A stretch of DNA of 47,278 nucleotides from the NCBI GenBank assembly GCA_017643685.1, contig JAEPMY010000013.1:1-47278 (forward strand). Direction: 5' to 3'. Source of the DNA: Sneathiella sp. (GTDB taxonomy: Bacteria; Pseudomonadota; Alphaproteobacteria; Sneathiellales; Sneathiellaceae). The position numbers and the translations under genes were made by a program. Positions 24,940 through 33,847 of the stretch are shown one piece after another. Below the pieces are notes generated by a model. The model saw nothing but the letters and a program-made list of their open reading frames with translations. It was not told the origin of the DNA and made no database searches. The number at the start of each line of letters is the position of its first letter. Positions within the stretch are counted from its first letter, which is position 1.

Positions 24940-26673
24940 TCAGACCCGGATATTCAATCCTGAACTGGTGGCGTTTTGGGCGTTTAATGCCGCAAGTTGT
25001 GTTTCAAGGGTGATTTCCTCTTCTGCTTCTGCAGAGTGAGTTGATCCATTAGCGTCTGCTGTTTGCCCTTGATCTTCTGATCCTTGATTCAAGCTGAAGT
25101 TCAGACTGTTTTGATCAGTTTCAAAGCCAGCATCTTTTAATGCTTGTTCAAGGGCTTTTGAATCTTGCTGAAGCAGATCAAGGCTTTCGGGGTTATCTGC
25201 TGCAATCACAGCCATGACCCGTCCGTCCTGAGCAATTTCAAGTTTGATATCAACCCGCCCGAGCTCCGCCGGGTGGAGTTGCACCTTGATCTTGTCATTT
25301 CCATCTTTCGCAGCTTGCATCAGCTGCGTAGAAACCTGCTCTGCCGGGCTACCAGCCTGTGCATTTGCACGGGCGGCCAGATTTGCCTGACTGGTGGAAC
25401 TGGCGGATGTGCTGTCCACTCCTGTAACCGCTCCGGTTGTTGTTGCTAACGTTCCTGTCTGCGACAGGTCTGCGCCGCCCGTTTGTGTAGGGGCTGCAAC
25501 AGGGGCCGTTACATCTGCATTAGGAACAATAATAGGGATTTCAGCCTGAGCCACATTTTGTGTGACGGTACCAACCGCGGTAGATGTTGGAGGCGGAGTC
25601 ATTTGTCCAGTTGCCGGATTTGTGGAAGCTTGCATCAAATTCTGAGAAGAGGCGAGCCCCGCAGGTCCAGCGCTCCCATTTGCCGCTCCGCTAGATTGTG
25701 ACTGGATGCCGACAATCTTGCCTTTCGCAGCGGTCAGTAACTCTGAGAGCTTTTGTGAGAGGACATCTTTTTCAGACATACGGCTCATCTCGTCAGCTCG
25801 CATTTTTTCCAATGCCGTTGGTGCAGCTTTTTGCTGTGCATTCGTCGCTACTTCAACTTCAGCATTTTGCGCTGTTTGGACTTTACCGGACTTATTCGGT
25901 TGAGCCGCGGCAGTTTGTTGCGCCGCTGATGTCTGCTGCACGGCTACTTCCAATTTCTTGTCTGTAGCACTGGCAATAGGCGATTTATGTTTGGAGGCTG
26001 TCTCTGCCGTCGCAGTGGAGGCAACGGCGTCGCTTCCAGCCATGCGTGCTTTGGCCGTCTCGCTGGCGGGGCCATTTAGAACTGCAGCCTGGGCCGCTTC
26101 TGCAGGTGTAGCGGCATTTGGATTGGCGGTTTTAGCTCCTGCTGCGTCACCAATAGTGGCTTGAGTATTTACATCTTCACCTTTGGGGGATGTGGCATCC
26201 TGATCGGATGTTGCCGTCTTAGATTCCGCGACCTGGGTAGCATTACTTCCAGTAGTCGCTGTCTGATCAGCCTCTGCAGAGGTGCCATTTATCAGCTCAC
26301 TTATGGAAGTTGGTGCTGTTTCAGTAACGCCTTCACTGTTAGGTTCATCTGCAGCAGTCTTTTTATCTGTATCGTTCTCCGAACTTTCTGTGTCGGAGGC
26401 GGAGTCAACTTCATCATCATGATAATCATCTTGATGATGGTCCGCTTCGCGAGTGTCCCTCACATCGTAATCTGATGCGTCAGAGGTTTCGGCGTCGATA
26501 TAACGATCAAAGTCATCAGCAGGCTCGCTTTTGAATTGCGGGGTTCTGCTGAACACATGGTCCTTGTTATGTGCAACTTGCGTAATGTCCATCGACTTAA
26601 TCTCACTTTTTGCGCTGTTATTTTGCGTCACTAGGTTATAAGCAAAAGCCGGGCCAGTTTTGGTTGGTCGCAT
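24940..26673 (-). CDS. fliK: Flagellar hook-length control protein FliK
   Basis: FliK is exported intermittently to measure the hook and switch export from hook to filament substrates. The 577-residue protein is low-complexity (Ala/Thr/Ser/Gln, with an acidic Asp-rich stretch around 60-110) for about 430 residues. It ends in the Flg_hook domain (about 460-545) with IKVQLHPAELGRVDIKLEIAQDGRVMAVIAAD and LDLLQQDSKALEQALKDAGF, which is diagnostic. ATG at 26673 has no obvious ribosome site; an in-frame ATG at 26592 (MDITQV) is an alternative. First gene of fliK-flgD-flgE, divergent from flgK. Confidence 0.92.
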   Translation of the reverse strand: MRPTKTGPAFAYNLVTQNNSAKSEIKSMDITQVAHNKDHVFSRTPQFKSEPADDFDRYIDAETSDASDYDVRDTREADHHQDDYHDDEVDSASDTESSENDTDKKTAADEPNSEGVTETAPTSISELINGTSAEADQTATTGSNATQVAESKTATSDQDATSPKGEDVNTQATIGDAAGAKTANPNAATPAEAAQAAVLNGPASETAKARMAGSDAVASTATAETASKHKSPIASATDKKLEVAVQQTSAAQQTAAAQPNKSGKVQTAQNAEVEVATNAQQKAAPTALEKMRADEMSRMSEKDVLSQKLSELLTAAKGKIVGIQSQSSGAANGSAGPAGLASSQNLMQASTNPATGQMTPPPTSTAVGTVTQNVAQAEIPIIVPNADVTAPVAAPTQTGGADLSQTGTLATTTGAVTGVDSTSASSTSQANLAARANAQAGSPAEQVSTQLMQAAKDGNDKIKVQLHPAELGRVDIKLEIAQDGRVMAVIAADNPESLDLLQQDSKALEQALKDAGFETDQNSLNFSLNQGSEDQGQTADANGSTHSAEAEEEITLETQLAALNAQNATSSGLNIRV

Positions 26674-27058
26674 TAAAGTGTTTTAAAACAAATATTTACG
26701 GTTTATGTGAGGGTGTCGTGGTGAGGGAAATTTATTGCCGATCCGGGTAATATTTGCCCTGCGAAATGATCTCTTTTTCCTCCTGCGGTTATTCTCCTGA
26801 CTCCCATTGAGAAATCAGTATCCAGAAAACTGGCACCCCAATTGCATATTAATAGGGGAAATCAATATAGATCGCGTGTGATCTTTGGAATTCGGAAATA
26901 GAGATGTTAGATAAAGTTATTAATAATCAGTCGGTTACGTGTTTGGGGGGAGCTAGTTCCTTCAAGGGCAGCTTTTGCCGATTGATGAATTACACCTTTA
27001 TTTGCCGGGACAAAATTGCCGTACCTTCAGCCCCATATAAAACCGGGGGAGATAGATA
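26674..27058. promoter_or_regulatory. flgK/fliK divergent intergenic region with three 13-bp elements
   Basis: This 385-bp gap has no credible gene. Besides the sigma-54 promoter at 26831-26846 it holds three 13-mers of the GG-n-A/TTGCC family: GGTAATATTTGCC (26746-26758), GGCAGCTTTTGCC (26967-26979) and GGACAAAATTGCC (27008-27020). Another TTGCCG lies at 26735. The elements flank the promoter at roughly 85 bp upstream and 120-175 bp downstream, distances compatible with enhancer sites for an activator such as FlbD. No leftward promoter for fliK could be assigned. Confidence 0.5.
26831..26846 (+). promoter_or_regulatory. Sigma-54 (-24/-12) promoter upstream of flgK
   Basis: TGGCAC, five bases, TTGCA matches the sigma-54 consensus, with GG and GC separated by exactly 10 bp. 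Transcription would begin near 26857-26858, giving a leader of about 200 nt before the flgK start. The AAA+ activator encoded at 16119-17510 is the obvious candidate regulator. Confidence 0.85.
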
Positions 27059-29155
27059 ATGAGTCTGAACCAGATTATGAATTCCGGTGTGACAGGTATG
27101 CTGAGCCACCAAAAGGCTCTTAATGTCACATCTAATAATATCGCCAACGTCCAGACCGACGGCTATGCCCGAAAGACTGTGGATTACAGCACAATTGTGT
27201 TGGGTGGTTATGGTGCTGGCGTTGATGTTGAGGATGTTCGCCGCGTTACGGATGAATTTATTCAACGGGAATTGCGTCTCTCCACAGCTAGCGCTGAACA
27301 GTTCAACGCAATGTCGCAGATTTATGGAAAGCTACAGGCGCTCCTCGGGGACCCGTCTGCGAATACGTCCTTGACCGGTAAGGTTGACTCTATCCATACC
27401 AGCTTTTCTGCGTTGACGGTTGACCCTACCCTTTCTGTTTCTCGTACGGCTGCGCTGACAGAATTGTCAAATTTTGGAACGGAAACAAATCGTTTGCTAA
27501 CGCAAATTCAAAGTTTACGTAAAGAAGCGGATACCCACATTGCTTCCGAGATTGAGACAGTAAATGCCGCCATCCTACGTATTCATGAACTGAATAAAGA
27601 AATTTCTTCTGCAACTATTAGTGAAAAACCAACGGGAGAGCTCGAGGATAAACGAGATCAGGCAATTGACGAGATTTCCAAAATCATGGATGTCAAAACG
27701 TATCCGCAGGGAAATAACTCGGTTGCGGTTGTCACAAATGCCGGTCAACAGTTGCTTGATTTTACCCCGCGCCAGTTGGTTTACTCGCCGGCTGCTACAG
27801 TCTCTTCCGCAACGATCTTCGATCAGATCAGTCTCAACGTTTATGACGAAGTAACAGGCACGATCGCCTCAACTGGACTGCCACTTGATCCAGAGCTGAC
27901 AGGTGGGTCGCTGCGCGGTTGGCTTGATATGCGGAATGTAGAATTACCAGCGCTTGCTGACCAAATCGGAACCCTTGCTGCGGCAACTGCTGAACAGTTT
28001 AACGCTGTGCACAATGCGAACACAGCCGTTCCGCCACCTGCAGCATTAACAGGGCATAATTCAGGACTTGCCGCAGCAGAAGCACACGGCTTCACCGGAG
28101 AGGCAACTTTCTACAGCTTTGATGCAAATAATGATATCGTGGCGTCTTACACAGTGGATTTTGATGCTGTCGGGACAAATACGCTTGCCGATGTTGTCGC
28201 AGAAGTGAATGGTGCGCTTGGCGCAGGCACGCTTAGCCTGACTAACGGTGTAATGTCGATGAATGCGACAGGCGGCGCAACGGGTGTTGGGATTTCACAA
28301 GATGCGACCGACCCAGCCCTTCGTGCGGGTCGCGGTTTCTCTCATTTCTTTGGAATGAACGACCTGGTAGAGGCACGTGTTCCAACCAACTTTGATACAG
28401 GCCTTGCGTTGGGTGATAACCACAGCTTCACCGGTACAACAGAATTTTCATTCCGGGGTCCCGACGGGCAGGTTCAGTCCAGTTTTACTGTTGATTTTGG
28501 GGCGATTGGCGGAACTATGGCCGATGTCATCAACGAGATTAATGCAAATATTTCACCCGCGGCGACCGCTTCTTTAACTGCCAGCGGCGCGATTTCTATC
28601 AATAATGCCGCAGGATATGAGAGCTACAAAATCAATGTGGTAAATGATACTTCTGATCGCTCAGGCACAGGCAAGTATTTCTCTGAAATGTTTGGGGTTG
28701 GGCTTAGCTATCCGAGTGATCAAGCTGTTGATTTTAGTGTTCGGGAAGATATCGAAGCCTCTCCAATGAAAATGGCGTTGGCCGAGATTAACCCAACAGG
28801 TACCCCCGCACTTAACCTTTCTGACAACCGGGGTGCTTTGAAATTCCAGGATCTCTCAAGCGCGACCAATGCTTTTGGCACCGTGGGTGAGTTGCCGGGA
28901 TCCGTGGTTACCGTTGCCGAATATGCAGCGCAGATTTTGGCAAAATCCGGTCTTGATGCTGCCCGGGCGGATAGCCTTCAGCAGGATCGGTCGACGTTGG
29001 CCGGTGTTCTTAACGAGAAATTGCAGGAAGCCGCTGGCGTCAATATGGACGAAGAGCTTGCAAACCTGATTGTGTATCAAAACGCTTACAATGCTGCCGC
29101 CCGGGTCATTACGACCGCCCGCGACATGTATGATGTTCTTTTGAACATTGTGTAA
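27059..29155 (+). CDS. flgK: Flagellar hook-associated protein 1, FlgK
   Basis: FlgK joins hook to filament. The N-terminal signature (LNQIMNSGVTGMLSHQKALNVTSNNIANVQTDGYARK) and C-terminal helix (LANLIVYQNAYNAAARVITTARDMYDVLL) are typical. At 698 residues it is longer than enteric FlgK (about 550). The extra length comes from an internal tandem duplication of about 110 residues: the HGFTGEATF unit beginning at residue 343 recurs as HSFTGTTEF at 455, each followed by TVDF, ADV, SLT/SIN and FFG-type motifs. Start is preceded by GGGGGAG. Transcribed from the sigma-54 promoter upstream and followed 22 bp later by flgL. Confidence 0.94.
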   Translation: MSLNQIMNSGVTGMLSHQKALNVTSNNIANVQTDGYARKTVDYSTIVLGGYGAGVDVEDVRRVTDEFIQRELRLSTASAEQFNAMSQIYGKLQALLGDPSANTSLTGKVDSIHTSFSALTVDPTLSVSRTAALTELSNFGTETNRLLTQIQSLRKEADTHIASEIETVNAAILRIHELNKEISSATISEKPTGELEDKRDQAIDEISKIMDVKTYPQGNNSVAVVTNAGQQLLDFTPRQLVYSPAATVSSATIFDQISLNVYDEVTGTIASTGLPLDPELTGGSLRGWLDMRNVELPALADQIGTLAAATAEQFNAVHNANTAVPPPAALTGHNSGLAAAEAHGFTGEATFYSFDANNDIVASYTVDFDAVGTNTLADVVAEVNGALGAGTLSLTNGVMSMNATGGATGVGISQDATDPALRAGRGFSHFFGMNDLVEARVPTNFDTGLALGDNHSFTGTTEFSFRGPDGQVQSSFTVDFGAIGGTMADVINEINANISPAATASLTASGAISINNAAGYESYKINVVNDTSDRSGTGKYFSEMFGVGLSYPSDQAVDFSVREDIEASPMKMALAEINPTGTPALNLSDNRGALKFQDLSSATNAFGTVGELPGSVVTVAEYAAQILAKSGLDAARADSLQQDRSTLAGVLNEKLQEAAGVNMDEELANLIVYQNAYNAAARVITTARDMYDVLLNIV

Positions 29156-29177
29156 TGCCTGAATTGGAGAGTGAACA

Positions 29178-30137
29178 ATGACACGTGTTTCAACATATCA
29201 GCAAAGTCAGACACTGATTAATCACATGCTGAACACCCAAAAGCAGGTGACCGATGCGCAGCGCCAAGTGAATACTGGTAAGATCGCAGATACCTATCAG
29301 GGGCTATACCAAGAAGCGACAACCCTGTCTGGCGCAAAGTCACTGGTGTCTTTGTTGGAACAGCATAAAGAGAATGCGGGTGTTATCCAAACCAACCTTC
29401 AAAGTTATGATCAGATGTTGGGTAGTCTGGAGAAGGCGGCAACGGATTTGAAGGAAGCGGTGATGGGGGCGGTTAATTCTTCCTCCGCACTTGGTCTGGA
29501 GGCAACTGTCGAAGGGGTCTTTGAGAGTGTTCTAGGTGTTCTGAATTCAAAAGATACCGAAGGGTTCCTGTTTGCGGGTTCCAAGAAAGATGTGGCGCCG
29601 GTCAACATCACGAACTGGTCAGACCTCACGGCAGCGTTGGAGCCACCAACCGATATCTTCACAAACGATACGCTGAAGCGAGTTGTTCGCGTGGATGAAA
29701 ACCGGACCCTTGAGACGGGTATCCTTGCGGATGAACTGGGGCTTGAGATTATGACTGCCTTGCAGCGTATTGCGCTTTGGCAAAATGGAACTCTGCCAAC
29801 CACAGCTCCAGTTCCGACAGGTCCAGCAGGGCCAGTCACAACGCCGCTTCGTCAGGAAGACCAGGATTTCCTTATTGGTGAAATTCAAAATCTGGAAAAT
29901 CTGGTTCGTGGCTTTAACGAAGCGCGGGGGGTGAACGGTTTGAACTTGAAAACGGTTCAGGATACACAGGAATCTCTCGATTTGCAGATTGATCAGGCAG
30001 AAATCTTCATCAGCAATATTGAGGATGTGGACGCCGCCGAAGCCATTACCAATCTCAATCAGGCGAATTTCGCGCTGGAGGCTTCTTACAATGTGCTTAG
30101 TCAGATTAATCGGGTTTCCCTCCTGAACTTCCTGTAA
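29178..30137 (+). CDS. flgL: Flagellar hook-associated protein 3, FlgL
   Basis: FlgL is the second hook-filament junction protein, related to flagellin. The 319 residues begin TRVSTYQQSQTLINHMLNTQKQVTDAQRQVNTGKIADTYQG and end with the helical VDAAEAITNLNQANFALEASYNVLSQINRVSLLNFL, both flagellin-like. The TEGFLFAGSK motif in the middle is typical of FlgL. Preceded by a GGAGAG ribosome site, in operon with flgK. No clear terminator follows before mnmA. Confidence 0.93.
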   Translation: MTRVSTYQQSQTLINHMLNTQKQVTDAQRQVNTGKIADTYQGLYQEATTLSGAKSLVSLLEQHKENAGVIQTNLQSYDQMLGSLEKAATDLKEAVMGAVNSSSALGLEATVEGVFESVLGVLNSKDTEGFLFAGSKKDVAPVNITNWSDLTAALEPPTDIFTNDTLKRVVRVDENRTLETGILADELGLEIMTALQRIALWQNGTLPTTAPVPTGPAGPVTTPLRQEDQDFLIGEIQNLENLVRGFNEARGVNGLNLKTVQDTQESLDLQIDQAEIFISNIEDVDAAEAITNLNQANFALEASYNVLSQINRVSLLNFL

Positions 30138-30164
30138 CCGTGATCTCAATCGGTGTATCTTCGC

Positions 30165-30192
30165 TTGCATAACGTAGAAAGCGGCCTATATT
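30165..30192 (+). promoter_or_regulatory. Sigma-70-type promoter of mnmA (probably leaderless)
   Basis: TTGCAT (30165-30170), 16-bp spacer, TATATT (30187-30192) resembles a housekeeping promoter. The -10 box ends only 7 bp before the ATG at 30200, so a start site at the usual distance would fall on or next to the A of ATG. Confidence 0.6.
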
Positions 30193-30199
30193 GCGCGCC

Positions 30200-31321
30200 A
30201 TGAATTCATTAGGTTTTGATACAGCACCCGAAGATACTCGTGTTGTGGTCGCCATGTCCGGCGGCGTTGACAGCTCGGTCACGGCTGCGCTTTTGAAAGA
30301 TCAGGGGTATGATGTCGTCGGCATTACCCTGCAGCTTTATGATCATGGCGTTGCGGTTCAGAAAAAAGGGGCCTGCTGTGCGGGGCAGGATATCCACGAT
30401 GCCCGCCGTGTGGCGGAGGCGATTGGGATCCCTCATTATGTGCTGGATTACGAAAGTCGTTTCCAAGACAGTGTTATGGATGAATTTGCCGACAGCTATT
30501 TGCGCGGTGAAACGCCAGTTCCCTGTGTGCGCTGCAATCAAACGGTTAAATTCCGTGATTTACTGGAGACCTCGCAGGATCTCGGCGCTGTTGCGATGGC
30601 GACAGGTCATTATATCCGCCGTGAAGGTGGGGCGACCGGGGCGCGGCTTTATCGCGGTGCAAATTCCATCAAAGACCAAAGTTACTTCCTGTTTGCTACA
30701 ACGCAGGAACAGGCGGATTTTCTTCGCTTCCCACTTGGTGGCTTAACCAAAGAAGAAACCCGTACGCTGGCTGATAAATACAATTTGGCGGTGGCGGCAA
30801 AACCTGAAAGTCAGGATATCTGCTTTGTGCCCAATGGGAACTACGCCAGCGTGATCGAACGGATCCGCCCCGGCGCAGGTAAGCCGGGCGATATCGTTGA
30901 TATGTCCGGTAATGTGTTGGGGCAACATAACGGTATCATTAATTACACAATTGGTCAGCGCCGCGGCCTGGGTGTCGCAACGGGCAGCCCAATCTATGTG
31001 GTGCGTCTGGATCCGGAAAATAACCGTGTTGTTGTTGGCCCTCCAGAAGCCTTGCAGGTATCTGGGATATCTCTTCGGGAGATGAATTGGATTGGAGATG
31101 CTCCGCTCAATGATGAGGGCACTGACGTCATGGTCAAGGTTCGCTCAACGCAGGAGCCGATGCCGGCCACCATTTACGGGGCGGCTGATGGCTGGGCTGA
31201 GGTGAAGCTGAAAGATCCTGAGCCCGGGGTCTCTCCGGGGCAGGCTTGTGTGATGTATGACGGAGACAGGTTGCTCGGCGGCGGCTGGATTGCTGGCACA
31301 GAGGCGCCTTTGACCCTCTGA
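30200..31321 (+). CDS. mnmA: tRNA-specific 2-thiouridylase MnmA
   Basis: MnmA makes the 2-thio group of s2U34 in Lys, Glu and Gln tRNAs, taking sulfur from a relay ending at TusE or directly from a desulfurase. The protein (373 residues) has the PP-loop SGGVDSS at 20-26, the catalytic Cys112 in CNQTVKF and the second Cys208 in QDICFV, plus the GQRRGLG motif and the C-terminal beta barrel. A TTG at 30191 is in frame but lies inside the proposed -10 box, so ATG at 30200 is preferred. Not functionally linked to the flagellar genes before it. Confidence 0.95.
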   Translation: MNSLGFDTAPEDTRVVVAMSGGVDSSVTAALLKDQGYDVVGITLQLYDHGVAVQKKGACCAGQDIHDARRVAEAIGIPHYVLDYESRFQDSVMDEFADSYLRGETPVPCVRCNQTVKFRDLLETSQDLGAVAMATGHYIRREGGATGARLYRGANSIKDQSYFLFATTQEQADFLRFPLGGLTKEETRTLADKYNLAVAAKPESQDICFVPNGNYASVIERIRPGAGKPGDIVDMSGNVLGQHNGIINYTIGQRRGLGVATGSPIYVVRLDPENNRVVVGPPEALQVSGISLREMNWIGDAPLNDEGTDVMVKVRSTQEPMPATIYGAADGWAEVKLKDPEPGVSPGQACVMYDGDRLLGGGWIAGTEAPLTL

Positions 31322-31342
31322 AATATTTGAGTTTTGAACGTT

Positions 31343-31372
31343 AAAGGCCGCAAAATTATGCGGCCTTTTTTA
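31343..31372 (+). terminator. Rho-independent terminator after mnmA
   Basis: A 10-bp stem (AAAGGCCGCA at 31343-31352 with TGCGGCCTTT at 31359-31368), loop AAATTA, is followed by a T-run. It lies 21 bp after the mnmA stop. Confidence 0.92.
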
Positions 31373-31443
31373 TGTCTGTCCGGTGGGGAAGGGAACATTG
31401 CATTCCCCATCGCATAAAAGTGCAATAATTTTAATTTCCCGGC

Positions 31444-31472
31444 TTGACAGGGGCGTGAAATGACCCTAAAAA
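31444..31472 (+). promoter_or_regulatory. Sigma-70 promoter of tRNA-Met
   Basis: Consensus -35 TTGACA (31444-31449), 17-bp spacer, TAAAAA (31467-31472) as a weak -10. It lies 36 bp upstream of the mature tRNA 5' end, as expected for a single tRNA gene. Confidence 0.7.
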
Positions 31473-31508
31473 CCGGGCTCCAGACGCCTAATAGGCGCGC
31501 CTTATTGG

Positions 31509-31585
31509 GGCGGAGTAGCTCAGTTGGTTAGAGCAGCGGAATCATAATCCGCGTGTCGGGGGTTCAAGTCCCTCCTCCGCTACCA
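31509..31585 (+). tRNA. tRNA-Met (anticodon CAT), elongator type
   Basis: A 77-nt cloverleaf with encoded CCA. The acceptor stem GGCGGAG pairs with CTCCGCT (one G-U at the end); the D-arm is GCTCAGTTGGTTAGAGC; the anticodon stem GCGGA/TCCGC encloses ATCATAA, so the anticodon is CAT at 31543-31545; the T-arm has GGTTCAAGTCC. The acceptor closes with a G-U pair, unlike the C-A mismatch of initiator tRNA, and the body matches alphaproteobacterial elongator tRNA-Met. The modified Ile2 tRNA also has CAT but a different body, so that is less likely. Confidence 0.92.
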
Positions 31586-31779
31586 AAACTTTTCAAAATT
31601 AGAAGTCAGTACTTTTTATCAACCTAATGTGGCGTGCTGATTAGATTCCAAGGCTACGTTTGCATCGATGAAATAAAATCGGATCAGGGAAAGATCGGTA
31701 TCAAACCGCTCGCATTCCAAAATAAACATCTCTATCATCCCTCCACAACCTAAACAGATAACAACAATAGGAAGTAGAT
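31586..31779. other. Intergenic region between tRNA-Met and the VOC gene
   Basis: No gene, terminator or consensus promoter can be assigned with confidence in these 194 bp. A Shine-Dalgarno-like AGGAAG precedes the next gene. Confidence 0.5.
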
Positions 31780-32163
31780 ATGTTTAGTCATATTATGATC
31801 GGCGTGAATGATATGGAGAAATCCAAGGCGTTTTATGATGCGGTCTTGGGTGAGCTTGGACATAAGCCGGGTGTGATTGACGACAAAGGTCGCTGCTTTT
31901 ATTTCACCAAAGAAGGTATTTTCTCGCTGACGAAGCCTTTGAACGGTGAAGCCGCGACAGGCGCTAATGGTGGTACGATCGGTTTTGCTGCTGCGGATAC
32001 AGACGCAGCAGACCGTTGGCACGCTGCCGGTGTGGCTAATGGCGGTATTCCTTGTGAAGACCCTCCAGGAATTCGTGAAGGTGATAAATTTGACCTCTAC
32101 CTCGCGTATCTTCGGGATCCCGCAGGGAATAAGATCTGTGCCATGCATCGGATCATGAAATAA
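31780..32163 (+). CDS. VOC superfamily protein (glyoxalase/bleomycin-resistance-like)
   Basis: A 127-residue single vicinal-oxygen-chelate domain. It starts MFSHIMIGVNDMEKSKAFYDAVLGELGHKPG, the classic beta-alpha unit with a metal-binding His4 candidate, and ends with YLRDPAGNKICAMHR carrying the second-half strand. These proteins are usually dimeric and bind a divalent metal for glyoxalase, dioxygenase or resistance functions. The substrate cannot be told from sequence. A strong terminator follows, so it is a single-gene unit. Confidence 0.85.
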   Translation: MFSHIMIGVNDMEKSKAFYDAVLGELGHKPGVIDDKGRCFYFTKEGIFSLTKPLNGEAATGANGGTIGFAAADTDAADRWHAAGVANGGIPCEDPPGIREGDKFDLYLAYLRDPAGNKICAMHRIMK

Positions 32164-32180
32164 GTCGAACGACTTTTGTT

Positions 32181-32218
32181 AAAAGCCGCCGCCCAGAGTG
32201 ATCCGGGCGGCGGTTTTT
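32181..32218 (+). terminator. Rho-independent terminator after the VOC gene
   Basis: A GC-rich stem (32181-32194 with 32205-32218; GCCGCCGCCC and GGGCGGCGG) with a 10-nt loop, A-rich before and T-rich after, 17 bp past the stop. Confidence 0.9.
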
Positions 32219-32346
32219 GTTTGTCCTGTGACCATATGGAGTTTGCCTCTGGCTATAAAACTCTAATTAAAGCTTGTTATCTCCTCCCTGCTGGGGTATC
32301 GGAGCGGGGAAAGATGAGTACTTTTTAAATTGGCAAGGGTTTTGAC

Positions 32347-33831
32347 ATGTCGAGAGAAGATTTCAGCGCTGATCATTTGGAAACACTGGATCGCGATCTG
32401 GGCCGGTTAAGCACTCTGGAAATGGCATCTGCCTTTGTCGCACGGCCACTTGTTGGGCCTGGCCTTGCGCTTATCTTTATGATCCTCACAGGAATTTTGG
32501 CAACGGCCTTCTTCGATGCGTCCAGCAACGGGTTGATTGTTGTGATCGCGGCTGTTTGCGGTGCTTATATGGCGCTGAATATTGGCGCCAATGACGTAGC
32601 CAACAATATGGGACCTGCCGTTGGGGCGAATGCGCTGACGATGACGGGGGCGATTGTTATTGCTGTTATTTTTGAAAGTGCGGGGGCGCTCATCGCAGGC
32701 GGTGATGTTGTCTCCACCATTGCCAAAGGGATTATCGCGCCTTCCTCAATGACATCTTCCAGTGTTTTCGTTTGGGCCATGATGTCCGCGCTTCTCTCCG
32801 CAGCGCTTTGGGTGAATTTGGCAACGTGGATCGGCGCACCGGTTTCAACAACCCATTCTGTTGTTGGTGGTGTGATGGGCGCGGGGATTTCTGCGGCTGG
32901 ATTTGCCGCTGTAAACTGGTCGACCATGAGCAAAATCGCCGCGAGTTGGGTCATCTCTCCGCTTCTTGGCGGTATTGTCGCAGCTTTGTTCCTGTGGTTC
33001 ATCAAAAGCCGGATTATCTATCAGGAAGATAAAATCTCGGCGGCTAAAAAATGGGTGCCGGTGCTGGTCGCTATTATGTCCGGTGCGTTTGCAAGTTATC
33101 TGGCGCTAAAAGGACTTAAAAAGGTAATCAAGATTGACCTTGGAACTGCGGTGATGATTGGTGCCGCAGTCGGTGTTTTCTTCTGGATGATTATGCGCCC
33201 GATCATCGCTCGACAATCGGTCGGCCTTGAAAATCGTAACAAATCCTTGAAGGTGCTGTTTAACGTGCCGCTGATCGTCTCTGCCGCGCTCTTAAGCTTT
33301 GCTCACGGCGCAAATGATGTGGCGAACGCTGTTGGCCCGTTGGCTGCCATTGTGCAGGCTTCCCTATCCGGTGATTATGGTTCAGCCATTTCAATTCCGT
33401 TGTGGGTGATGGTCATTGGTGCCGCTGGTATTTCCTTTGGCCTGTTTCTTTTTGGCCCAAAGATGATCCGCGTGGTCGGAAACCAGATTACAAAGCTGAA
33501 CCCGATGCGGGCCTATTGTGTGGCTTTGTCTGCCGCGATCACTGTTATCGTTGCCAGTTGGCTCGGCCTGCCTGTTAGCTCAACCCATATCGCGGTTGGG
33601 GCCGTTTTTGGAGTCGGGTTCTTTCGGGAGTGGGATACAGCACGCCGTATGCGAAATGCTAAAGTTTCTGTGGACGAAGGACCATCCGTTGGCCGTGAAG
33701 AGCGAAGCCGCCGTAAATTGGTGCGTCGCTCTCATTTCCTCTCCATCATTGCGGCTTGGGTGATTACTGTCCCAGCTGCGGCTGTGATTTCTGGATTGAT
33801 TTTCTTCTTATTCTCGTTGGTGGTGATCTAA
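32347..33831 (+). CDS. PiT-family inorganic phosphate transporter
   Basis: PiT proteins are low-affinity metal-phosphate:H+ symporters of the inner membrane. The 494-residue protein has about ten membrane segments and the duplicated family signature, NIGANDVANNMGPAVG near residue 78 and HGANDVANAVGPLAA near residue 320, plus PVSTTHSVVGGVMG and PVSSTHIAVGAVFG in each half. The first 50 residues and the last basic loop before the final helix are cytoplasmic extensions. No adjacent phoU-like gene is seen, so regulation is unclear. Single-gene unit, convergent with the DUF2867-like gene. Confidence 0.93.
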   Translation: MSREDFSADHLETLDRDLGRLSTLEMASAFVARPLVGPGLALIFMILTGILATAFFDASSNGLIVVIAAVCGAYMALNIGANDVANNMGPAVGANALTMTGAIVIAVIFESAGALIAGGDVVSTIAKGIIAPSSMTSSSVFVWAMMSALLSAALWVNLATWIGAPVSTTHSVVGGVMGAGISAAGFAAVNWSTMSKIAASWVISPLLGGIVAALFLWFIKSRIIYQEDKISAAKKWVPVLVAIMSGAFASYLALKGLKKVIKIDLGTAVMIGAAVGVFFWMIMRPIIARQSVGLENRNKSLKVLFNVPLIVSAALLSFAHGANDVANAVGPLAAIVQASLSGDYGSAISIPLWVMVIGAAGISFGLFLFGPKMIRVVGNQITKLNPMRAYCVALSAAITVIVASWLGLPVSSTHIAVGAVFGVGFFREWDTARRMRNAKVSVDEGPSVGREERSRRKLVRRSHFLSIIAAWVITVPAAAVISGLIFFLFSLVVI

Positions 33832-33847
33832 CCCAAGGGGGTGCTCT

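Noticed and set aside
31509-31585. tRNA-Ile2 (CAT) or initiator tRNA-Met
   Set aside because: The acceptor end pairs (G-U), unlike the initiator mismatch, and the body matches alphaproteobacterial elongator Met. Ile2 cannot be fully excluded without a covariance model.
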